A DNA stretch of 32,895 nucleotides. Source: a bacterium (GTDB lineage Bacteria; Patescibacteriota; Minisyncoccia; UBA6257; JACOXY01). The notes below the pieces were generated by a model that was not told the DNA's origin, made no database searches, and saw only the letters and a list, made by a program, of their open reading frames with translations. This document shows, piece after piece, positions 25,360 through 32,895 of this stretch. A program made the position numbers and the translations under genes. The stretch covers positions 1-32,895 of the forward strand of contig JAUXUB010000031.1 in the NCBI GenBank assembly GCA_030680955.1, written 5' to 3'. Numbering within the stretch: position 1 is the first letter of the stretch; every line of letters starts with the position of its first letter.

Positions 25360-28300
25360 TTAACGGGGGCGGGGTTGTTTGAGTTGCTCAAGGATATTCA
25401 AGCGGTCTTTTAGGAAATTATTTTTTATTTTAAGTTCGCGCAATGATTCAATTGCGTGCATCAAGAAAGCGGTGCCATAATCAACTCGCTTGAAACCTTT
25501 ATCGTCAGTTGAAACCAGTTCTGGGAATACTTTTTCTACGTCTTGCGCAATTAAACCAAGATTTTGAGATTCACCTTTTAAATGTAATTGAGGATATTCA
25601 TTAGCGCGCCAATTGAAATATGTCGGCTTTAATTGAATGAGTTTATCTAAAGAGCCAGTAAGCGGAATAAGATTTTTCTTGAGGCGTAAATCAGAATTGC
25701 AAGTTCCAACTGGAGAGCCAGGCGTCATAGGAGTTGAGGTGGCACGAACACCATCAAATCTTTTAACGCAACCGAACGACCCAGAAGTACCAATGCGCAT
25801 ATCACCACTTATCATAAGTGCTTGACTAGGTTCAACATTTCCAATTCCAACGAAACCAGAGGCACTTAATGTCATTAGATTTGTGAAAGACGAAGACATA
25901 ACCCTAAGGTAATTGTTATTTGCTGGCCCACTACCGTAAAAATCAGCCACGGCAACAAAAGTGTTATCGCCATAAGCAACACCGCGCCAATCGTTATCAG
26001 CTGGATTAAGCCGGGATGTCCACGTAATTCCATCAGGCGAGGTCATAATACGATTACCTGAACCACCAGTACTTACGGCTACAAATAAACCACTGCCATA
26101 AGCGATTGCTTGCCAATTATTATCAGCCGCAGCGATTCGCATAGTCCATGTTCCAGTTCTTCCTGTAGGCGAAGTCATAACTGCATTTAAATCACCTACA
26201 GCAGTGTTCGCCACAGCCACAAAAGTGGTGGTGGCGACACCATTTATAATTGGAGTGCCGTAAGTTACGGCTTTCCACAATTTATCTAATGTAGGCGAGG
26301 CAGTTGCTTGCAATGCCCAAGTTATGCCATTGGGCGAAGTCATAACTCGTTGACCCAATCCATCTTTTGAAACGGCCACAAAAGTGGTGGTGGCGACACC
26401 ATTTATAATTGGAGTGCCGTAAGTGACAGATTGCCATGAATTGTCTGGGGTGGCGGCACCAACAAAAGACCAATCTTGACCATTATTAGTTGAATACATA
26501 GCATGTTTTGTGCCTCCAGTACTTGCTACAGCAACAAAAGTTGGAGTTTTAATAGTATTTATAATTGGTTCGCCATAAGTAACAGATTGCCAATTTGCGT
26601 CTCCATCAATCTCTATATCTGGGGATAGTGCCCAAATAATACCATCAAGCGAAGTCATAACACGGTCACCACGACCAAGCGTGCCATCATTTGCCACAGC
26701 CACAAAGACTCCATTGCCATATGTAACAGATTGCCATGGATGACTAGGGGGGGTGTCATTTGACTTGCGGGTGGTCCAAGCTATGCCATCGGGAGAGGTC
26801 ATAACTCTACTATTTGTTCCATCACTTGCAACGGCTACAAAAAGACCCTCACCATAAGTGACAGATTGCCATTTGTCATTATCCGGAGTAACTTGTTCTG
26901 CCCAGCTTCCATTAAAAACCGTCGCAGTCATTGCTTGATAACCAGAAGTATCACCAACAGCCACAAAAGTATTATTGGCATAAGTAACGCTATTCCAAGT
27001 ATTAATTGGAGACGTAGCCCTTGTTGTCCAAGTGATACCATCAGATGAGTACATAACACGCGTGGTAGGCAAATTAGAAGCTACCGCTACAAAACCACCA
27101 TTGCCGTAAACAACAGACTTCCAACTATGTGCAGTAGTCGTATTCCCGGGAAACCAACTATTACCATCAGTCGAATACATCGCCTGCCCACCAGTTTCCA
27201 CGGCTACAAAACGATTAAGAACACTACTAAAAGCGATAGAAGACCAAGCTTTTGATTTGGTATCAGCGTCAGTGCTAAGAGTCCAATTAGTTTTGCCATT
27301 AAGAGACCACATAGCGCGTCCATTAGCACCGCTAGATGACACAGCGACAAAGCGATCAGTGCCATAAGTAACAGACTCCCAATTGTAGTTTTCGGGAGAA
27401 ACTCTATTTGTCCATGGATCAGTTATTCCCCCATCCGATGAAGTCATTATGTTATTATTAGAAGTCGCACCAACAGCCACGAAGAGATCATTGCCATACG
27501 TTACGCTTTGCCAAGTGCCAGCGGTAGTAGTCGCGCGAGTTGTCCAAATTATGCCATCAGGAGAAGTCATAACACGATTATCAACACCGTTTGAAGATAC
27601 CGCTACAAAAAGACCATTTGGTGTTGCACCGCTTGAACCACTTTTACCAAAAGCTACAGATTTCCAATTATTATTAGCTGGAGTAACGCGATTTGTCCAG
27701 TTAACACCATCAGGAGAAGTCATAACATGATTAAAATTACCTGCGGAACTGCCATTTGCCACTGCTACGAAAAGACCATTACCATATGTTACAGAATTCC
27801 AAGAGCCATTATTGGGTGTAGTACGAGAAGTCCAATCATTGCCTATCGCATTATTGCCACCAAGTTGAAGATGTAGAGTGTTATCATTTTTAGCACTCAA
27901 AATCCAAAAAGGATTAGACTGACTCAAGGGCACCCCACTATAAAAGAGAGTCATCGCTGGAGTAGAACCATAAATTTGCAAACTGGTCTGCGGAGTTGTT
28001 GTACCAATTCCTACATTGCCACTGGCACTAATACTTAACCCTCCACTGCCTTTGGTAGACATAGAAATATAGCCATTGCTCCCCGCACCACCAGCAAGCA
28101 ACCGAATGCCTTTTATAATTGAAGTTGTACTAGACCCAATTTCAATTTGGTCTAATGCATTGACATTTAAAATTGGCTGGTTGCTGCCAGTAAAAAATCT
28201 TCCAAAAATCGGCTGGTTATTACTGTCTATAAATAATGAACCAGATTGAGGATCCCCACGAGTTACGGTACCAGAACCCCCAAAAATAGTTGCCCCTTGC

Positions 28301-30312
28301 GTAACGTGGAGCGCGGCTCCAGGAGTCGTTGTTCCAATTCCCAAAATTCCAGTGCTACTGCCCATTATACTCATACCACCTTGGAAGATATTATTGTGCG
28401 GAGTTATTTGGTAGTCAGCTTTGCCGGAAATCATAACACATCTACTCGGCCCACCACTTTTACAAGACGTAGCATTATTATATGAAGTCACAGCTACAAA
28501 AATACCATTGCCGTAGGTGACGGAATCCCAAGCATTGTCAGCAGCAGAATTGCGAAGAGTCCAATTGATACCATCTGACGAAGTCATAACACGATTCCCA
28601 GTGCCAGTAGGCGCTACAGCAACAAAAAGACCATTGCCGTAGGTGACGGAATTCCAAGCATTGTTGACTGGGGTAATACTAGAAATCCATGGGATAGTTC
28701 TGCCACCATCAGGTGAAGTCATTGCTTGATTAGGGCTACCATTTCCAGCAACAGCCACAAATAAACCATTGCCGTAGGTGACGGAATTCCATAAGATTTG
28801 AGGAGGGTTAGTTATTGGGAATGACCAATTAATACCATCCAAGGAATACATAACTCTTTGGGCGCCAGAAGAAGCCACAGCTACAAAGAGACCATTGCCG
28901 TAGATGATAGAAAACCATTGATTATTTGCGGGTGTATCACGAAGAGTCCAATTAATACCATCTGGTGAAGTCATAACACATTTATCTTGGCCAGCCATGC
29001 AAGTACCATAATCACTTTCCATTACAACCACAAACAAGCCATTGCCATAGGTTATATACCGCAAATAATTTAGGGCGGAATTGCGACGAGTCCAATTGAT
29101 ACCATCTGGTGAAGTCATAACTCCATTACTAACACCAATCCCAGCCACTGCAACAAATAAACCATTGCCATAGGTAACAGATCGCCATCCAAGATCTGCG
29201 GCAGAATCACGAGCAGTCCAATTTATGCCATCTGGTGAAGTCATGACGCGTTGCCCAGCAACAGCACCATTATCTGCCACAGCAACAAATAAACCATTGC
29301 CATAGGTAATCCCAATCCAATTTTTATCAGTTGAGGTTGAAAGAGTCCACTCCGTTCCCTTCGAAATAATATTTCCAACTACTTCTAATTTTTCACCAGG
29401 AATCCATGTAGTATTTGTCCCGATTAAAACGTTACCGCTTGTGCTTGCTATAGTTAAAATATCTTTTTCCAATCCCGTAGTACTCGCGAGTATCCGAAAA
29501 TTATTCTGAAAATTATCTAGAACGAAATACTTATTGCTAGAAGTTCCCAAAAGCTTTAGCTGGCCGCCTTCATCGGCAGAATTTATATTACCCAGGACCA
29601 AACGATCAGAAGAATCATCTACATCTGGCTGTACATCTCTTGCAGTACTTACTCCAATTCCCACAACACCAGAAAATCTTGCATTCCTCCATCTTAGAAG
29701 TGTAGTGGTAGAGCCAATGTTTTGCGTGTCGGAAACCAAAGGAACTAAATTATCATCAAAAACTGCCGCGGTAATTCTGTCTAGTGTCGTAACAAATTGT
29801 TTTGTTGATGAGCTTACGCCCGTAGCAGTAGGATTATAATAAAGCGTAAAACTTACTTGAACTGCATCTTTGGAAGGCGGATTAAAAATTCTTATAAATG
29901 AAACGGTACTGGAGACAACAGAAACTTTATCTGTTGTAAGGAGAGAAGTGGAAGCTGTACCTATTCCATATAAAGTTGAGGATCCTGTATCCATATACAT
30001 ATTTGTTCCAGAGGCATAGTAAACAACATAATCACGACTACTTGACGCGAACCTTAAAACTAATTTTGGAGATGGGGTGGAAGTGGAAATATCTATAATA
30101 CTTGAATCTCTAACATCGCGACTTATTCTCTCTAAAATAAATCTAGCTTGTTCAGAAACTTCTCGCGCTGAAGTACTTTCATTTTGAATTCTAAGAGTAG
30201 TAAGAAGTGTGCCAACTGCAAGGCCTGCCACAATTACAACAATGCCAGTATATAAAATAGCCTCTAATAATGTGAAACCGTTATTTATTTTGTTTAATTT
30301 TATGTAATTCAT
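25360..30312 (-). CDS. Giant surface protein: prepilin N-terminus, about 21 Asp-box repeats, tail-spike-like linkers, C-terminal peptidase S74 chaperone
   Basis: MNYIKLNKINNG/FTLLEAILYTGIVVIV leader; SVTYGNGLFVAVA...VMTSPDGINWT repeats; VGIGTTTP modules; SDLRLKKNLIPLTGSLDKLIQLKPTYFNWR...NLGLIAQDVEKVFPELV. Confidence 0.92.
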   Translation of the reverse strand: MNYIKLNKINNGFTLLEAILYTGIVVIVAGLAVGTLLTTLRIQNESTSAREVSEQARFILERISRDVRDSSIIDISTSTPSPKLVLRFASSSRDYVVYYASGTNMYMDTGSSTLYGIGTASTSLLTTDKVSVVSSTVSFIRIFNPPSKDAVQVSFTLYYNPTATGVSSSTKQFVTTLDRITAAVFDDNLVPLVSDTQNIGSTTTLLRWRNARFSGVVGIGVSTARDVQPDVDDSSDRLVLGNINSADEGGQLKLLGTSSNKYFVLDNFQNNFRILASTTGLEKDILTIASTSGNVLIGTNTTWIPGEKLEVVGNIISKGTEWTLSTSTDKNWIGITYGNGLFVAVADNGAVAGQRVMTSPDGINWTARDSAADLGWRSVTYGNGLFVAVAGIGVSNGVMTSPDGINWTRRNSALNYLRYITYGNGLFVVVMESDYGTCMAGQDKCVMTSPDGINWTLRDTPANNQWFSIIYGNGLFVAVASSGAQRVMYSLDGINWSFPITNPPQILWNSVTYGNGLFVAVAGNGSPNQAMTSPDGGRTIPWISSITPVNNAWNSVTYGNGLFVAVAPTGTGNRVMTSSDGINWTLRNSAADNAWDSVTYGNGIFVAVTSYNNATSCKSGGPSRCVMISGKADYQITPHNNIFQGGMSIMGSSTGILGIGTTTPGAALHVTQGATIFGGSGTVTRGDPQSGSLFIDSNNQPIFGRFFTGSNQPILNVNALDQIEIGSSTTSIIKGIRLLAGGAGSNGYISMSTKGSGGLSISASGNVGIGTTTPQTSLQIYGSTPAMTLFYSGVPLSQSNPFWILSAKNDNTLHLQLGGNNAIGNDWTSRTTPNNGSWNSVTYGNGLFVAVANGSSAGNFNHVMTSPDGVNWTNRVTPANNNWKSVAFGKSGSSGATPNGLFVAVSSNGVDNRVMTSPDGIIWTTRATTTAGTWQSVTYGNDLFVAVGATSNNNIMTSSDGGITDPWTNRVSPENYNWESVTYGTDRFVAVSSSGANGRAMWSLNGKTNWTLSTDADTKSKAWSSIAFSSVLNRFVAVETGGQAMYSTDGNSWFPGNTTTAHSWKSVVYGNGGFVAVASNLPTTRVMYSSDGITWTTRATSPINTWNSVTYANNTFVAVGDTSGYQAMTATVFNGSWAEQVTPDNDKWQSVTYGEGLFVAVASDGTNSRVMTSPDGIAWTTRKSNDTPPSHPWQSVTYGNGVFVAVANDGTLGRGDRVMTSLDGIIWALSPDIEIDGDANWQSVTYGEPIINTIKTPTFVAVASTGGTKHAMYSTNNGQDWSFVGAATPDNSWQSVTYGTPIINGVATTTFVAVSKDGLGQRVMTSPNGITWALQATASPTLDKLWKAVTYGTPIINGVATTTFVAVANTAVGDLNAVMTSPTGRTGTWTMRIAAADNNWQAIAYGSGLFVAVSTGGSGNRIMTSPDGITWTSRLNPADNDWRGVAYGDNTFVAVADFYGSGPANNNYLRVMSSSFTNLMTLSASGFVGIGNVEPSQALMISGDMRIGTSGSFGCVKRFDGVRATSTPMTPGSPVGTCNSDLRLKKNLIPLTGSLDKLIQLKPTYFNWRANEYPQLHLKGESQNLGLIAQDVEKVFPELVSTDDKGFKRVDYGTAFLMHAIESLRELKIKNNFLKDRLNILEQLKQPRPR

Positions 30313-30335
30313 ACTTGTTGCCACTAATTAATTTA

Positions 30336-30382
30336 TCCCGTTAGAAGTAGGACTCGAAACGAGTCCGCAACTTCTAATGGGA
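30336..30382. repeat. Nested inverted repeat overlapping the stop codon of the upstream giant gene
   Basis: TCCCGTTAGAAGT-A-GGACTCG-AAA-CGAGTCC-GCA-ACTTCTAATGGGA region; related termini at 3310..3430. Confidence 0.8.
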
Positions 30383-32895
30383 TTCCAACGCCTTTATTCG
30401 CGCTTGGATAGAATCATTTTCTGCGTTTAGTTCTGTAACCGATTGGATTACACGCATTAAAAGATCCGAGCTGTAGTTAACTCTCTTAAATCCGTCTTCG
30501 CCAGTTGAAACCAGTTCTGGGAATACTTTTTCTACGTCTTGCGCTATTAAGCCAAGATTTGTTATATCACCGCTTAGATATAACTGTGGAAATTCATCAG
30601 CACGCCAATTAAAATATGTTGGTTTTAATTCCACAAGTTTATCTAGCGAGCCAACTAGTGGTACAAGATTTTTCTTAATGCGGAGGTCGGAAGGGCAAGC
30701 CCCCCACCAAGAAGTATAGTTAAAGTTTTTAACACAACCTGATGCCGCAGAAGTGCCAATGCGCACATCGCCAAAAACTTGAAGTTTATCAGCTGGGGTC
30801 GAAGTTCCAATCCCAACATTGCCATTTTTATCAATTACTAAATTAGCTTTATAAAAAGAATAGTCTTTAGTGGTTTCAATATAAAAATAACCGCTGCTGC
30901 TGGCGCGAAATACCCAAGCTGGATTGCCATCACCTAAAGGTGCATCGCTATCAAAAAAAGATAGGCGCGGATTAGAACTTACAATTTGTAAAATACTCTG
31001 TGGTGATGTTGTTCCAATTCCCACCCTACCACTTGAGTCAATTGTCATTCTTGGAGCGACGTTGCCATTAGTCCAAAAAGAAATAGTACTTGATGGTGTA
31101 GCGCCAGAACCATTGCCGGCAAGCAACCGAATTCCTTTTATAACCGAATCATTTGTGCTAGTTCCAATATCAATTTGATCGGCTGAATTAACATTCAAAA
31201 TAGGGCGATGGTAGCCTAATCCACCCCCACCAATAAACTTCCCCATAATTGGCTGATTATTAGTATTCAAAAATAGTGAACCTGTTTGAGAATCAGTTCG
31301 AGTTACAGTAGATGTCCCACCAATAATAACACCGCCAACAATATGGAGTGCTCCTTCAGGAGTTGTTGTGCCAATACCTAAAATTCCATTGCTCGGCCCC
31401 ATAATGCTCATCCCTCCTTGGTAGATGTTATTAGTTGGAGTTATTTGATAGTCTAGTTTGCCGGAGACAATTACCTTTTCATTCACATCCATATAAGACA
31501 CGGCTATGAAGAGTCCATTACCATAAGTAACGTCATTCCAATGTCCCGAAAAAGGCGTGGTGCGAAGCGTCCAATTGAAACCATCAGGTGAAGTCAAAAT
31601 ACATTTAGGTGCGCCTCCAGCGCAAGGTGCATAACCATACATCCCAGCCACAAAGAGACCGTTGCCGTACGTAGGTGGACCTAAGGTTGAAGCGGGTGTG
31701 TTTCTAGGTAACCAATCGATACCATTTGATGAAGTCATTACACAATTATATGGGCTTGCTCCACAATCCCACGCCGTCGACACAAATTTTCCATTGCCAA
31801 AAGTAACCCCATTCCATTCACCTGTTGGAGTAACATTACTTAAATTCCAAATAGCGCCATCCATAGAATACATAGCACGTTTAGTAGCATTAAAACCACC
31901 GCCATTTGCCACAGCTACAAAGCGCCCATTTCCATAAATAATATCACTCCAAATATTAGTTGGCGTAGTTATAGGCGTCCAATTGATACCATCAGGACTA
32001 GTCATGACACAATTACTCTGAGCTACCGATGGTAAACATGAGGTACTTGCTTCCTGACCAGCTACGGCTACAAATAAGCCATTACCATAAGTTACTGAAT
32101 ACCAAGCAGATGCGGCGGCAGCTGCACGAAGCGTCCAATTTTTACCGTCAGGCGAAGTCATGATACATCTATTATCAACGCCTTTCTTACAAGTACCAAA
32201 AGTAGAAGTTGCGACAGCCATAGCTACATAAAGTCCATTGCCGTAAGTGACAGTATTCCATAAATTACTAGCAGGAATAGTACTTGTTGCCCAATTCATA
32301 CCATCAGAGCTTGTCATAACACAATATTGTGTACCAGCAGCTTTCGTGCAAGGCGCTGTACCAGAGTTTGCACTAGCAACAGCAACAAAAATTCCATTAC
32401 CATAAATAACAGATTTCCAATCTTGTCTAACTGGTATGTTATTACTTGCTTTCCACTCCGTCCCTTTGGAAATAATATTTCCAACTACTTCTAGTTTTTC
32501 GCTTGGTGCCATAGTAGATGAAGTTCCAATTAAAACATTTCCGTAATCTGTTACGCTTAATCTTGTTGATAATTGCCCTGTGCTTGTGGTCATTATTCGC
32601 AAAGTATTACTTGAGTTATCAATTACTGTATATTGGCCAGCAAGTGGTCCCAAGAGTTTTAATTGTCCACCCTCGGACGAAGTTAAAGGATTTATTGGGC
32701 CTAAAACCATTCTATCAGAATAATTTATCCCTTCCTCAAACGAAAATAGTGTGGCACCATCAAAATCTTTCCCAACCCCAATATTTCCAGTAAAACGGCC
32801 ATTCTTCCACTGTTTTAAATTCGTGCCAACATTTTTTTGATTCCCACTTTGCTGTGGAATTAAATCAGAATCAAAAACAGATGCGAAAACATTAC
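30374..32895 (-). CDS. Second giant surface protein (5' end beyond window): 7 Asp-box repeats, tail-spike-like linkers, C-terminal S74 domain
   Basis: Frame open to window edge (NVFASVFDSDLIPQQSGNQKN...WKNGRFTGNIGVGKDFDG), parallel to 25360..30312; SDLRIKKNLVPLVGSLDKLVELKPTYFNWR. Confidence 0.9.
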   Translation of the reverse strand, partial: NVFASVFDSDLIPQQSGNQKNVGTNLKQWKNGRFTGNIGVGKDFDGATLFSFEEGINYSDRMVLGPINPLTSSEGGQLKLLGPLAGQYTVIDNSSNTLRIMTTSTGQLSTRLSVTDYGNVLIGTSSTMAPSEKLEVVGNIISKGTEWKASNNIPVRQDWKSVIYGNGIFVAVASANSGTAPCTKAAGTQYCVMTSSDGMNWATSTIPASNLWNTVTYGNGLYVAMAVATSTFGTCKKGVDNRCIMTSPDGKNWTLRAAAAASAWYSVTYGNGLFVAVAGQEASTSCLPSVAQSNCVMTSPDGINWTPITTPTNIWSDIIYGNGRFVAVANGGGFNATKRAMYSMDGAIWNLSNVTPTGEWNGVTFGNGKFVSTAWDCGASPYNCVMTSSNGIDWLPRNTPASTLGPPTYGNGLFVAGMYGYAPCAGGAPKCILTSPDGFNWTLRTTPFSGHWNDVTYGNGLFIAVSYMDVNEKVIVSGKLDYQITPTNNIYQGGMSIMGPSNGILGIGTTTPEGALHIVGGVIIGGTSTVTRTDSQTGSLFLNTNNQPIMGKFIGGGGLGYHRPILNVNSADQIDIGTSTNDSVIKGIRLLAGNGSGATPSSTISFWTNGNVAPRMTIDSSGRVGIGTTSPQSILQIVSSNPRLSFFDSDAPLGDGNPAWVFRASSSGYFYIETTKDYSFYKANLVIDKNGNVGIGTSTPADKLQVFGDVRIGTSAASGCVKNFNYTSWWGACPSDLRIKKNLVPLVGSLDKLVELKPTYFNWRADEFPQLYLSGDITNLGLIAQDVEKVFPELVSTGEDGFKRVNYSSDLLMRVIQSVTELNAENDSIQARIKALESH

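Noticed and set aside
25065-25391. ORF 25065..25391 (minus)
   Set aside because: Antisense to the transposase 3' end and REP palindromes; no protein family signal.
25890-32460. Regularly spaced similar DNA blocks resembling a CRISPR or satellite array
   Set aside because: Period is about 125-170 nt, inside long open frames, with protein-level (YGNGLFVAV/SPDGINW) rather than exact DNA conservation; these are propeller blades.

Overview
AT-rich 32.9-kb window that looks like a Patescibacteria/CPR (Parcubacteria-like) chromosome segment; this placement is inferred from gene content and was not tested by search. Most genes are on the minus strand. The left two thirds carry central carbon metabolism: class II aldolase, PfkB kinase, split transketolase, ribulose-P epimerase, RpiB, GAPDH and glycogen synthase. 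Interspersed are three stand-alone receiver proteins, two HicBA loci (one frameshifted), a RelE-like TA pair, small membrane or pseudopilin-like proteins, and a PduO-type adenosyltransferase. The right third carries RlpA, tRNA-Arg(TCG), tRNA-Lys(CTT), recG, a Y1/RAYT-type transposase with perfect palindromes around and inside it, and two giant tandem surface proteins. One giant protein is complete and one runs off the window edge. They combine a prepilin N-terminus (seen in the complete one), Asp-box repeats in sets of seven, tail-spike-like linkers and a C-terminal S74 auto-chaperone. The main undescribed-looking signals are: (1) the pilin/7-bladed-propeller/S74 architecture; (2) the RAYT-palindrome unit with a copy inside the transposase CDS; (3) several palindrome/MITE-like families placed at stop codons or inside CDSs; (4) a hairpin array bounded by a duplicated tRNA-Arg 3' end; (5) degenerate tandem copies of the transketolase 3' end; (6) two lesions (hicA frameshift, in-frame TGA in a small membrane gene).
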